DNA of 64,000 nucleotides from Amoebophrya sp. A120 (taxonomy: Eukaryota > Sar > Dinophyceae > Syndiniales > Amoebophryaceae), in NCBI GenBank assembly GCA_905178155.1, contig CAJINV010000003.1:7266372-7330371 (forward strand), given 5' to 3'. Within the stretch, counting starts at the first letter, position 1; the number at the start of each line of letters is the position of its first letter. Below are positions 30,299-41,760 of this stretch, piece after piece. A program made the translations under genes and the position numbers. The notes beneath the pieces were generated by a model. It saw nothing but the letters and a program-made list of their open reading frames with translations. It did not search any database and was not told the DNA's origin.

Positions 30299-32995
30299 TT
30301 AGTTTTCCAGCACTTTCTTGGTTTCCGCTTTTCGGTTGTACAGGACGTTAAAAAAGTATTCAACCTCCAACAAGCCGTCTTCTGGTAGATCGGTGCAGTG
30401 CACCGCATTCTCGATGCGGTTGCTACCAAACTTCGCCCGCAGCGTGTTCGGTCGCAAATGCGCCGCTACCTCTGGATCAATGGGACCGACTAATTTACCT
30501 GTATGTGCGAAAGCCGGGCATGAACGAAAAATGGTAAGGACCGCTTACAACTACAGGGTCTAAAAAGATAAATGTGCTTTTCCACGATTCGCCCCCCATT
30601 GAGCAGCAGACCTAGCACGAGCCAGCATGAGTTCGTTCATCCTGGTCGGGATGGTGCGAAGGAATCTAAATGGAGTCTCCATTCAGATAGATTCGGACCA
30701 CCGACCACCTCCTCCACCACACGACACAGACAAAGTGCTAATGCACTTTCAGCAATGTCATGTGGAGGTGGAAGAGTAACGCTAGACACGCACCTCACAA
30801 ATATTACGTCTATACAAATAATCAAGTATTCAGAAAGAAGTGAGCAGTACGGAAGCTCTCGACGGCATTTTCCTGGCGAATTTCCATGACAAGTGCGGGC
30901 CCGGACGCGAGCTCTTCGACGAGGTCGTGATACTCTGGGAGGATTCCTCGGTACACTTCCATGAACTCTTCGGCCAAATTCTTTTCAAGCGTCCACAGTT
31001 TCATCGCACTAATCTCGAAACCCTCTTCGAGTATTCGGTCGACGATGGGACCGGCGTGACCCTGAAGTTATAGTCTTCTTTTTGATAGATTACTTATACT
31101 TAGATACAGAAATTTATATAAAATGAATGCAGTTCATCTGGACAAAAAAATTCTTGTCCGCATCGCAAAGGGAAAGGCTTCTTCACACAACTCACGTAAA
31201 TCACACTTCAATCATCGGAACGAAACTAGAACAGCATCGCTTGAAACTCGATCCAAGCCCTTCTCGAAGATAAGTACCGACGTGACCGCATGCGGCTTGA
31301 CGATTCCTACCGTGCAGTTGTTAAAGATGGCTGTCGTGGGCAGTTTGTTCTCCTCCCCAAAAAACAAGTTCAACTCGCGCGCCGCACTGCCACTGCTATC
31401 GCTCCCGTGCGCAGCATTTCGTGTTCCGTCAGTGCCGAACCGCGCGCGGATGGATCCGGGTGCCTCTTCCCTGATGTAATTGCATCGTTTTCTGCGTACG
31501 TGCCGATCTAAGTGGTGCGATCGACAGTTCAATGATCATAAAACTACTTCATCTGTGAAGGATTTTTCTCCTTCGAGAGTACTGAATTTGAAGTTCATAA
31601 ACAGGAGAGAACTGCTACTGTTCCTTAGCTGACGGATTCAACCTCAAAAACGAGAGAGATTCCATGAACTTTCTTACTGTGCTTTTTGTGTGTTTGTTGG
31701 CCCCATCAGAGACCTCCACGTGGACACTGCGTTCTTTCCGATTAACTCCATGGCTACGCAAACGTCAGACGTCATGAAGTTCACCAGGTTCTCGTAGAAT
31801 GGCTTGCCTGTGCGACAAAGATTTCTATGATTTTGTTGACCACATGCAGTACCAGCATCATCGTCAGCTTTAGAAGATGAAATCACTCTGTCTTCTATAC
31901 TTAATTCCAGCACATAGTAACAAGTAGGCCATACCTTTGTGTTCCGCGTACTGCTCTTCGGCAAAGCCCTTCGTCATCTTCAGCATCTGCAACTTTGATA
32001 TGACTAGCCCATGCTCGTGGATGAGCTCGATTATCTTACCTGAAGGGAAAAAAGTCGAAGGTCGTGCTCCACGAACTCCTTGATACATGTTGCTGAATTT
32101 ACAAACAGGATCACAAAGACTAAGACAATTCTACAGCATTGCGTGTTCTTTCACGAATCGTGTGTTACGAATGCAGCTGAAGAAGAAGCTCACCGATGTG
32201 CTGGTATGCATCTGGCTTGATGAGCGCTAGCGTTCTGGACTTCTCCGATATAGGAAGATAAACAGAGCAGACCGCACGCGTATGTCAACCATACTGCTTG
32301 TCTACTCTTTCAACGATCGTGAGTGAGACTGCACCAACGTACGTGTTGTCTCAGTGACAGTGTAAGCAAATTCGCAGTGCATGATCATAAAAAAAGCAAA
32401 CGACGCGAAGAAAGGTGCGTGGCTCCGTGACTCTGGTGTACGGATTTGAGCAAGAGTACTGTACGGCACTCGTGACAATATACGAAACTCCTGGGACTGT
32501 CCTGTTTCTCTTTTCGTACGCTCTTCAAATATGTTCCGTGTAAACACGTCGCAGTAGTCCACGATTCTCATATGCCTGCTGTGGATACCTGTGCGATTTG
32601 TTTCCGTTGGGTTTTATTTTTAGAAAAATTGCTTGGGGCGTGCGCGTCGCTGATGTAAATTTTATTTCACTCATATTTTGGAACATCTTACTAGCTATAG
32701 TTTTTGGTACCCAAACGACAAGAAAAAATCAGAAAATTTATGCGAAACAGGCACTGAAAAGTCGGGCAAAGATGCTACGAAAGGCAATGACTCCAATACA
32801 GAGCGTGCTTCCGAGATAAAGTTTATCTGCTGTGACGGAGGGGCAGTGGGATCGTTTCAGGAAAAGGCGCTTGGCCTTGGTGTCGTACAGTTCGATTGTA
32901 TTGTCCTTTGGGTAGAAGGTGAATTGGTAGTATCGGATCAGCGACGCCCCGCCGTCGAACCATTCCGTCTGAAAGACGTACCGCTCGTCTACCAT
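30299..32995 (-). CDS. NME7: NME7-type nucleoside diphosphate kinase (DM10 plus two NDK domains)
   Basis: Eight exons give about 400 residues, close to animal NME7: 32,995-32,800; 32,588-32,470; 32,242-32,194; 32,039-31,935; 31,807-31,678; 31,470-31,278; 31,061-30,851; 30,498-30,299. The DM10 domain comes first (RYVFQTEWFDGGASLIRYYQ, then RLFLKR, continuing over the first intron to RIVDYCDVF). NDK domain 1 runs from TLALIKPDA through GKIIELIHEHG, NFMTSD and WRSLMGPTN to NAAHGSDS, whose His is the phosphate-carrying residue. NDK domain 2 runs from GIVKPHAV through EEFMEVYRGILPEYHDL and SGPALVMEI to NAVHCTDLPEDGL, again with the His. Known role of the family: NDP phosphotransfer and a structural place inside ciliary microtubules and at basal bodies. 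Introns are GT-AG; the end of exon 2 is the weak point, because a donor at 32,469 gives the right phase but adds about 12 residues relative to the animal protein. Confidence 0.93.
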
Positions 32996-34277
32996 GATGA
33001 TGATTCAGATTGTTGTCAGTTACAGCTTCTCTATGTATAATAGGAATACAGCTCACTGCATAATATCCGACAACTCTGCTCGTCCATAAAAGTTGCAGAT
33101 GATTTGCAGAGGTTTCTGGAGGCCGTGGTCGGCAGCAAATGCACAGCCACTTAATTATATGCCGAGAATTTTTGTATGTTAGTTTGCACCATTGTACTGT
33201 ATTTCTAAAAGGTACATACAAAATCGCTCAAGGCCAGGTGTGACGACGTCGATGCGATAAAACAACTCCACAATGCTCTACGATTTTTTTCGAAAAAGAG
33301 CCAGTTGCATCTGATTTCACTCAGTATTGAAAGAAATCGCAGCCGAAGCAGTATCACGTTGCTGCAGAAATCGCTCCTACGAGGCAAGAGACACAAAACC
33401 GAACGAGAAATCAGGGGCCGAAAGGCGTTTTTGCCAGCGGCCTCGTGATCCTGATTCGCTGTTACCTATTTCAGTTATGTATGACGCCGTAAATGTGAAT
33501 GTGAAAGCATTGCATTCTTGAACATGCCAACTTTCACTGCTTTTTGCACCCAACTGCAGCAGCCAGGTCTACCGTGGCTTTGATTCAGAACACTGCAGCA
33601 AAGCACGAACAAAATCAACTCCTTTCGACCCCCATCAACCCTTAAAAGCGATTGATGCGCTTAGTCCACCTCAAGGTCCTCTGGCACTTTTTCATAGCTT
33701 CCTCAAGCGGCACTTTCGATGTTGCAAAGGTACTTATCCATAGAAAAGAGCGCGGCGCCTCTTGCTGGCCAACATGTGTTCTCTGTCTGTGATATTCATA
33801 TTAATTTGTGAAGGCAAATAAAGCAGCTTGGCGATTTATAGAAAAATTGCGGTGTAACACATATGAATGAAGAAAAAAAGCAACAGGCTTGGTGTAGAAC
33901 AAAAGAGATCAGTGTAGTTGCTGCAAAGGGCACCAGATGCCGATGATGCTGAAGGAGATTCACTACAAGCAGAGGCAGCATGCACCATCTACGCCTACCA
34001 AAAACTCGATATTTATACGCTGGATGGGAGTAGATGTGGAGACCCTCCCTTCGATTCATCTACTGAGTATCGCATTCACAGGCGCGCGCAGGTTCACCCA
34101 ACGAGGTGACCACAACGAACGGAGCCCGCCGGCCTGATGAAACTAGCGAGATTCGAAAGGATACGCGAGACCACGCCACGCAGGCACCTGTAGGTACGAC
34201 GGGCAGGATCCTTTCTGCGTTGCCGGTGCTCGCCCTTTCCTTGCCTTTCCTCTCTTCGAGACAGAATGTCTCCGCAA
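32996..34277. other. Stretch without a supported gene
   Basis: Short open frames only, none with a recognisable protein or supporting splice sites. The right part should be the 3' flank of the gene ending at 34,278 and the left part the promoter side of the NME7 gene. Nothing further seen. Confidence 0.4.
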
Positions 34278-35794
34278 TTACAGCTCGTCATCCGATGAAG
34301 AAAGCGCACGGCTAACGGGGTCGTCACCTACTCCTGGTGGCAGCAAAGTGGTGAGCTTACTTCGCAGCCCTAGGCTCAGGTCCAGGCAAGTTTTGCTCTT
34401 GCAATGCCGCAACAAGTCCGTGATCGGCTCAACGTATACTCTTGTGAGCAAAAGCTCCCTGCTAACGTCGAGAATTCTGCGCACCCACGACCGCCACAGA
34501 TCCCGCTCAGACACCTATGTTGAAGTTAGTTGATGAAGATGATGAAGATGTCTCAACAATTTTTTATATTGCGATAATTTTGCGAGAGATCATGAAAATC
34601 TAAACGTGGTATCCTCTCATACAAAATCACAAACACGAACAACGTAGAGAAGAAGAACACTACTACGTTCGGCTTCGGTGACCTCAGCCTCACTACATAT
34701 AACGGGGGAACTCGCAGCTGCTACACGCAAAAAAAAGTCAGTGGCCGATTCTGGTACCTGGACCTTTCTTCTGTCTCTGCTCCAAAGTAGGTACTGTCGG
34801 GAAGCAGGAGAGGTTTCGCCGCCGATAAACTGGAGTTCGATCTCGAGGACCTTCGCCGGCATATGTGCCAGAAGCGTTGCTTGTTGACCAGCCTCGTCCC
34901 CTTGTGTCAGCGCGGTCATGACCGCTTTCCAGGCGTCGCGATCTTCGTCCGCTGTCGTCACAGATGAGGTCATCGAAGTATCCCCATGGGCATCGCTCTC
35001 CTGATCCGTTGTGCTGGTGCGGATCCGAAGCGCCAGCCAGCCGCCTGCGTCTGCGCGCGTGACCACTTCCATGCCAAACTGTTCCTGAAACCGACGGCTT
35101 TGCCCTTCTTCTGAACTGACCGCGGTTGTAGCACGTTCGTCGCTGTCGTGGAGCAGAAAGTCATGCACCGCAGGGTCTACTCCCGGCCAAAACTGGGCAG
35201 AGAATATCTCTAGCAAGGTTCCGCGCTTAGTAGAGCCGCGAGCACGCGAGACCGTGCCAGTAGGTGTTCGACCCGCAGCTCCTGCGGGCGCGGCACCAGA
35301 AGCTGGTTGACTAAGGGGATCGCCTGATTGGACCGGTTCGTGGAACCAAGCCTCCCCTGCTTTGACAGAGCCGAATAGCAAGACGTCGGCGGTGAAGCTC
35401 GCAGGTGCTCGATGCAGACCATATGTTGCAACTACAGTGTCGCTGTCCTCTCTCGACTCCAGAGGATTCCTTGCCGCGCGCTGGCCCGAAGGCGAAGGTC
35501 TTCCATCGCTTGTTCGTGTTCTCTCAAAGGGTAGCAGCCACAGCAATTTTTCCCGTTCATGGTGCGGCAACAGATCTGAATCTTCTATGTCTGTGCGGCC
35601 GCCGTGGTCCCCTCTTTGGACGCTTGATGTACTACCGGAGTATAGTCGAACGCCAGGCGCCAGACTGGTCCAATTTTGTGCAGTCAGCTTCAGGTCGAAG
35701 CTTGTGGGTGGCGAGGAAAGAACATCTTCACCTGTATGACATTGATTTACAAACCTGTGGTGAAGGAAGCTTCGACCAGACACATATTTCTCAT
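34278..35794 (-). CDS. Unknown protein of about 461 residues, with an apparent 23-nt intron
   Basis: Proposed exons: 35,794-35,755 (MRNMCLVEASFTT), 35,731-34,623 and 34,514-34,278. The first intron would be only 23 nt (GTTTGT...ATACAG); the second is 108 nt, GT-AG. All phases agree (40 + 1,109 + 237 = 1,386 nt). The middle region has a disordered acidic start, then an ordered-looking section (TLLEIFSAQFWPGVDPAVHD, FGMEVVTRADAGGWLALRI, AKVLEIELQFIGGE). The last exon is rich in Leu and Arg (DLWRSWVRRILDVSRELLL) and ends LSSSDDEL. No family is recognised. The N-terminus is the uncertain part: instead of the 23-nt intron, a further upstream exon could splice to the acceptor after CACCACAG at about 35,755. 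Confidence 0.6.
35732..35754 (-). other. Apparent 23-nt intron
   Basis: On the minus strand it begins GTTTGT and ends CATACAG. Removal joins an ATG-initiated 13-codon exon (MRNMCLVEASFTT) to the 369-codon frame GEDVLSSPP. Weaker than the two others, because the 13 codons carry little evidence of their own. Confidence 0.45.
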
Positions 35795-36000
35795 TGCGAA
35801 GGCTCAGATGAAAAAAAAAAGTTGATGTGTATGATCACCAGGTGCAGTATAATAATCAGAGACACTTCTAATTCAATTGATATTTATAGTATTGATATCA
35901 ATCGTAGCTTGCATTGCCTCGCTGTCGCTTATTTTCCTAGAGAATTACAATTTCGAGTTCCTGTGAAAGCAATGAAAAAGATGAATATATCAAATGCTTG

Positions 36001-37704
36001 TCATGCTCCTGCTTGCAAAGACATATAAAGAGTACCAGTGGCGGTAGAAAACGGGCTGAACGGTACTAGAACACGGCCTTGTATTAGTGCTAGCTGTGGC
36101 ATGGAGCTCGTCTGGGTCAGCACCGTATCCCGCAAGCACATGGCTTCGCGGTCGAACCCTTGCCCCAGAACGGCCTCGTAGTTCTTCGATAGAGCAAAAG
36201 AAGCGCTTCTACTAGCTGTAGCGGCAGTAGCGACTATGTGGCTTGTTGAGCGAAGTGCCAGTGACGCCTCTGTGGCGCTTCGCAGCGATGGTCTGAAAGA
36301 ACCTGAATTGGTTTCGTCTTCTCCATTTGCAGCTTCTCCCAAGTTTTTACCGCCACCAGTGCTAGTCGGAGCTTCTTCGTCGCGCCGCGACGCTGCATCC
36401 TCATCTGGAGACTGTGCTGCTCCTCTGCCAAGCGCTGAAGCTGGAGCAGACGGGACCGGGACGGGGGACGAAGCGGAGGTTGCAAAACTTTGCATCGTTT
36501 TCGGCCCGCCGCCGGCCCCAGCACTAGCATGCTGGCCATTCGGATTCGCCGAAGAGGATACGGGGACACTCCCTCCAACAACGGTGTTTTGCTGCAGCGC
36601 AGCCATAATGCGGGGACTGCCCAGGATGGGATTTATGCTAGCAGGGTCAATAGGCGGCTGATTTGAGGACGCGGATGCACCAGCTGCGCCACTACCGCCA
36701 GAAGACGAGCCACCAGCTGTGACAGAGCTGCTCCCGAGAGGGCTAGCAGCCGGTGCCCGACCCGTAGGTGGAGGCTCCACAATCAGCGTAGACTTTTGCT
36801 GCACGAAGAGATCCCCATTGTGCACATTGTTTGTTGATGTACCTGCCCCTGTTGGGTTGGAAGAGGGTGCAACTACGCCTCCGACGGTTGTAGACCCTGG
36901 TGCCGTGGGGCCGCCTTGAGGTTGCTGTTGACCGTGTTGTTCCAAACCTCCATTAAAACTGATGGTCGTGCCTGCTCCAACAACTGCGCCGGCACTGCCA
37001 GCGGCCTGATGCTGTGCTGGGTTTACATTATGGCTGTACAATGTGGTCCCTGGGGAGAGGTTCTTCGGAGTGATGTAGATACCGCCTCGGCTATCAACAT
37101 GAATTCCGTTGGAGTGGTACGAACGCTCACGTTCGCGGTGTAAATCGTAGTAGAACTCCTCTTGTTCCCACGACGTGCCGCCGCTCCGCGAGGACGTGCC
37201 TCCCCTCGTCGTACTGACCGAACGGTAGCTCGTACTAGCAGTGTGCGAAGCAGTCCCACCGTTGCCGTTTCCCCCCGTGCTCCCTGTGCTCCCGCCGCCA
37301 CCTAGGTTGCTGCTTTTCAAACCAGCAGTAGAAGAAGTTCCACTGTAGAAGGAGCCACCAGTGTGCTGGTCCGTGTAGGCGTCCGCTGAAAAGCTACTGC
37401 CCAAACCGGTCGCTGCAACCACGGGCTGGGGGCAAGCTGCACCCCCTACACTTACCGCATACAGAGATACAACCAACGAGGCCAAGGACAAGCCGAGGTT
37501 GACAAGAATCAGGAATGACAGGCAGATCAGCGCGTTCGTGAAGTCTCGCTGCTGTCGCGCAGCAGACTTTGAAGTCTGCAGCGCCGCCGCTGCAGCGGCG
37601 CCATTGCTTGGATCGACACCGGGGCCCGCAGCCCATTGCTGCTGATACTTGTTCTGGTGTTGCAAACTCGAGAAGCTACGTGCCGGAGAATACATGCGGG
37701 TCAT
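36001..37704 (-). CDS. Single-pass membrane protein with long Gly/Ser/Thr-rich domain
   Basis: A single exon with ATG at 37,704 gives 567 residues and stops TGA at 36,001. Residues 1-55 are Gln/Ala-rich and would be cytosolic. Residues about 57-90 form a long hydrophobic segment (NALICLSFLILVNLGLSLAS, then LVVSLYAVSV), one or two membrane passes. The following 350 residues are Gly/Ser/Thr/Ala/Pro-rich with a short more ordered island near residue 190-230 (RGGIYITPKNLSPGTTLYSH). The C-terminal 130 residues are Ser/Ala-rich, ending LYMSLQAGA. Low-complexity tails of this kind are common in cell-wall or surface proteins, but I recognise no domain. An upstream in-frame extension is not needed; intron-free structure contrasts with most neighbours. 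Confidence 0.7.
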   Translation of the reverse strand: MTRMYSPARSFSSLQHQNKYQQQWAAGPGVDPSNGAAAAAALQTSKSAARQQRDFTNALICLSFLILVNLGLSLASLVVSLYAVSVGGAACPQPVVAATGLGSSFSADAYTDQHTGGSFYSGTSSTAGLKSSNLGGGGSTGSTGGNGNGGTASHTASTSYRSVSTTRGGTSSRSGGTSWEQEEFYYDLHRERERSYHSNGIHVDSRGGIYITPKNLSPGTTLYSHNVNPAQHQAAGSAGAVVGAGTTISFNGGLEQHGQQQPQGGPTAPGSTTVGGVVAPSSNPTGAGTSTNNVHNGDLFVQQKSTLIVEPPPTGRAPAASPLGSSSVTAGGSSSGGSGAAGASASSNQPPIDPASINPILGSPRIMAALQQNTVVGGSVPVSSSANPNGQHASAGAGGGPKTMQSFATSASSPVPVPSAPASALGRGAAQSPDEDAASRRDEEAPTSTGGGKNLGEAANGEDETNSGSFRPSLRSATEASLALRSTSHIVATAATASRSASFALSKNYEAVLGQGFDREAMCLRDTVLTQTSSMPQLALIQGRVLVPFSPFSTATGTLYMSLQAGA

Positions 37705-38700
37705 AGTCCTGTTCCGCCCAGATGATAGAGGAATGTGGACGTCCCGAAACCGATGACCTTAGCAGCCGCAAACCAAGTAGGCTAGCGGTCGTACGTCGAG
37801 AGCAAAACTATAACAAGAGAGTGTCTTATTTCCGTCGGCGCGGAACCTGGGTTCCTACCGACGGGTTGGGTTCACCTTCTGCTGCACGCCTCGACGTCTA
37901 ACAATTGAACATAGTTGGCGGCAACGAACAAGGAGGATTCATCAATCTACATTTTCATTTCGGACTTGATCATGATACTGATTACACCTGTGGTGCAAAG
38001 AATATCAATCTTCTTCTTTCCAAATGAACTGTCAAGAATATCAATCTACTGTGCCGGGTTCGAGAAAAAGAGGCTTACCCAAGGGGGGGAACGAGCGGGT
38101 GCTTTTCACTGGAACTGGGCGTCTCGTCAGCAACAAGAGTTTATACTTTCAACAGCAGTGTTATTGAAGACTCGACGATACTAGTACAATTAAAGGTGGC
38201 AAGCGATGTTTCTGGCAGCACCAGCAGCTACTATCAACACAAAAAAAAAAGGAAAAGGTGCTTAGCTCGCCTTGAAATAAATGAATGGCTCGTCTGTCGC
38301 TCTCCCGTAGGCTTTTGATATGGGCGCTTGGAGCTGCCTTGAGCTTGCTGACCGATTTTTTTTTACACCGTCCTCAAGTCTTTTTCTCTCTGGATGTGCT
38401 TCGTCCTCGCTGGCCTGATCTTTCCAGCGATAGGAGCACACTAGGCGAGCATAAAAGAAAGTAACACTCCCTCTGGTGCACGTGCAGTTGAAGTTGTAGC
38501 ATTGGTGGCATTTCTACTTTTTGCCTTACGTTCTGACTTACAGTCTTTCACTTTACAGGCGCACGTTGTTGTCTTCAAAGTTCCGTCTCATTGATCTTTT
38601 TGCCTCACCGATTACAACGTACATTATTGCTGTTCTTGCCTTGCGTTTCTTACACCAACCCGTCTGCGTTAATGCCGTGCGAAACACTTGCACTCACCTA
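37705..38700. other. Stretch without a supported gene
   Basis: AT-rich, with poly-A and poly-T runs. It should include the promoter side of the 36.0-37.7 kb membrane protein gene. No convincing coding signal on either strand. Confidence 0.4.
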
Positions 38701-38708
38701 ATTGCAGG

Positions 38709-39200
38709 CACTGAAGATGCTTTTGCTACAGAAAGCACAGGGCGGTCCCCCGCCAGACAAAGACAGCACATTTGATTTTCCACGGCCGCGGCTCATCCGT
38801 GTCCGCATCATTTGGTTCTGCTTTTCGTTTTCGGTGTGCATTGAAGATACTTACTACGAGGTCAGCATCATGTTCTTCTCGTCATCCGTTAGAGCTGCAG
38901 CTACAATACAACAAGCGGGTACATCTTTTTTTGAACATGTTAAATAATGTAAATCAGATTTACAACACCTCCTCCAAGATACGTGCATAAAGTACATCGT
39001 AGCTTTGCATTTTGGGAATGCTTATGATGGACCACGACCAGCCCGAGGTGTACGACCTGACCAACAAGGGGTGGCCAATAAAATGGTCCCCTGGTGAATG
39101 TTTGCTCGTGCACGACGAGCGAAAAGACAAAACTATCACCAATTCTGATTGAGGTCGTCTTTGATAGTTGCTGCTCCTCGCAGCGCCTTGAAGATGTCAC
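38709..39200 (+). CDS. Possible plus-strand exons of an unknown gene
   Basis: Two pieces look coding on the plus strand, against the direction of all neighbours. About 38,709-38,860 follows an AG (CTAATTGCAG) and reads ALKMLLLQKAQGGPPPDKDS, ending IEDTYYE before a GTCAGC donor. About 39,013-39,150 reads MMDHDQPEVYDLTNKGWPIK and then WSPGECLLVHDERKDKT with strongly C/G-ending codons, which is the best coding evidence here. After it, the frame meets TGA, while a shifted frame continues VVFDSCCSSQRLEDVTVYDR to a stop at about 39,215, so one more short intron may be present. No family is recognised and the start was not found. Confidence is low to moderate. Confidence 0.4.
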
Positions 39201-39814
39201 CGTATACGACAGATGATCTTCACCTCACTTATCAAAGGCGGCGTAGAGCTCGAGGGAAGTTGAAAATATCATTGACGAAAGAGTGTTTCACGAAGATAAA
39301 AGTGCAGCATGCACAGTAGCGCAATACAGAGCAGACCATGATTATGTCATGCAACCATAACACGTGTTGCGCCTTACTAGCTTCGCCGTCTTCCTTCCTA
39401 ACCTTGATATACCTACGCATCTGGTTAGGAAAATGAAAAAGATAGAATCCACATCCAGAAACGCTCACTAGGACGAGCGATCTGGATCTGGCATATAGCG
39501 TTACAAGAATCTTCAGTTTGTTCACTTCACGTAGTACAACGCACATTATGGAAACGATGTGAAGCGATGTAGTACTACCAGCCAACTTTTTGTAAATTTT
39601 CTTTCTTCAAAAACTCTATTGTCTTTTTCTTGCGCAACTTGCAGCTGCTGTTAGTAGACTTGTCTTTTAGATTTAGTGGAATTGGGACTTTGGCTGTGTG
39701 TGACAACAGCTAAGACGACAGAGCCATTTTGGGAATTCACTACACTGATACAATTTCTTCGTCCAAAGCGGCCCGCGCGTTGCTGCTCTAGAAAGACCAC
39801 GGAGGAGCCGGTCC

Positions 39815-41414
39815 TTACGTGGCAGAAAAGGTGAAGCCCCCAGGTGCGCCGATAGTCGGCATGTTTGCCGGCGTCTGCAGTTGCACGCCAGAAAAGCTCG
39901 TGCTTCCGCTGCCGCCACTGGAAACCGAGGACCGATGACCGCTGCCGCCAGTCGGCGCCGCGCTAGAGGGTGGCGGCGGTATGCCCAATCCAGCTCCCAA
40001 GCTTGGAACGTTCAATTGCACTCCTGCACGAAGCTGCACGTATTTATTTTTGCATAGGGATGATACGCAGACAAAAGGAGAAACTGTGGCACCATCAACA
40101 GAGCAATCATAGTAAGGCAGTGACAGATTTCTCCGCAAGATCTAGCAGTTTTCCAGATCGTCCAAGTTGCCGAACAAATGTAATTCAGAAGTTAATTCAC
40201 TGAAAGTCTAAAAAATCTCTGGTCGTGTAACTGGAATCGCAAAAAATAAAAGTCTTCTACCACTCCATTATTCTTGGGTAGTGCCCGCAGCAGGCCTCCC
40301 TTCTGGTTAAGATACACCTTGTATGATAGTGGACAACTCCCCCGCCCGAGGGTTTGAACTTGAAGGGCATGAGCAGCGCCGGAACAAGCACACGGACGCC
40401 CTCTGAAGATGACACTAAAGTTTGTTGTATTCACAAAGATTTGTGAGTACTTATAGTGCTAGTCGGGCTTCCGAAACTGGTGGTCATGCACATGGACATG
40501 AAGAAGCAGGACACGAGTTGGCATTTTGCATCGGAAATGACAAAGAGGGAATGTTGAAGTTGTCCACCATCATACTTCCAGCTCCTGGACCATATCGGCG
40601 TTGTATCCCCGGTGAGGCATGATGGGGAAGCCCGACTCTATGTCCACCGTGTCATGGTCCGGCGGGTGTGCAAAATAATGCTCGAACGCCTGCTTGAGTA
40701 AATTGACGGGGGACTCCTGGTGACTCGCCTGCAAGCTCCGAAGAAACTCACCCTTGTCGCAAGGCCGAATTACCGCGTTAAAGGTAGACCCAATATCGAC
40801 GATGTAAAGGTTGCCTAATTGATATTTTCATAACATATTTGTTCAATTTGTTCATTGAGGAAATAAAACCACAACCAAAAAAATCACAAACGCCAGCGAT
40901 GGGGGACAAATGACGCTGCACCGGAGCAGGGTACCATAGCACAAAAATGAATGAAAGAATATCGCGCGACCTTCACCTTGTCTATTGATTAGGATGTTAT
41001 CGGCTTTTCCGTCACCCATTTTCCGCCTGTGCCGCAGGTAGAAGCGGTGGAATAGACGCGGTATTTGAAACCCGATTAGGTTCTTCATGTGCCCCATCAC
41101 CTCCTGCTGTACTTCCCCAGGAGCTTTATCGAAGGCTGATACCAGGTCCCGTATGTTGATGCAGTTTTCCACAAAATTTAAGACGACGATATCATAGTAC
41201 TTCGGCGCTGTATTTTGATTTTTTCGTGATGCATACTATTTTCATCTTCGCTCGCAATCTCATTTCGCGAAGCACATGAATTGGAAGTTGGCGTGTTGCC
41301 TTGCTGATGAAGATACTGATACATCACGTTGGCGCTCATCCACAGTCGTGACAACATTGACGGCCGGACGTGTTGCGCACCAGAAAAGCAAAATTCAAAG
41401 CAATGAGTTGACAT
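39815..41414 (-). CDS. Protein with a kinase-like DNILI...VDIG motif, several exons
   Basis: Phase-consistent exons: 41,414-41,328 (ATG, MSTHCFEFCFSG), 41,199-40,977, 40,814-40,576 and 40,400-40,318, with GT-AG introns. A last exon within 40,045-39,815 reads Gly/Ser-rich sequence ending GAPGGFTFSAT, but its junction is unresolved. Exon 2 ends and exon 3 begins inside a motif reading KMGDGKADNILINRQGNLYI, then VDIGSTF. This G-D-x-x-x-D-N-I-L-I followed by hydrophobic residues and D-I-G resembles the catalytic loop and metal-binding segment of lipid kinases or atypical protein kinases (compare D-x4-N and DFG). The rest of the kinase fold (Gly-rich loop, Lys) was not located, so the family stays open. 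It could be a degenerate or unusual phosphotransferase. An alternative end is a TGA directly after exon 3 (40,569). Confidence 0.5.
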
Positions 41415-41760
41415 GGCGACCTATTTATACCCAATGGATCCACAACCTTCTGCTCTCCCCGACTATTTCTTCCTGCTCTCTTCGAGTTAATACCAGAAAA
41501 ATTGCAAGCCAAGAAAGCAAAAACGCAAGCAAGCGTCGCAAGCGTCTCAGAAAAAGGATAAGCTGCATCTAAATCTATCTGCTATGAGAGAGAAATATAA
41601 TACGAAGAGCACACTCATGCAAGCTTCTGGGACACGTCTGTCAAGACTGGTGACTAGTTCCCTCTGTAATAATGACAAAACGCGCTCGCTGGTGGACGCA
41701 GAATAGACGCATTTCCATTCGTAGTGCGCGCGATGGCCGAGCCGGAACCTTACGTTAGCA

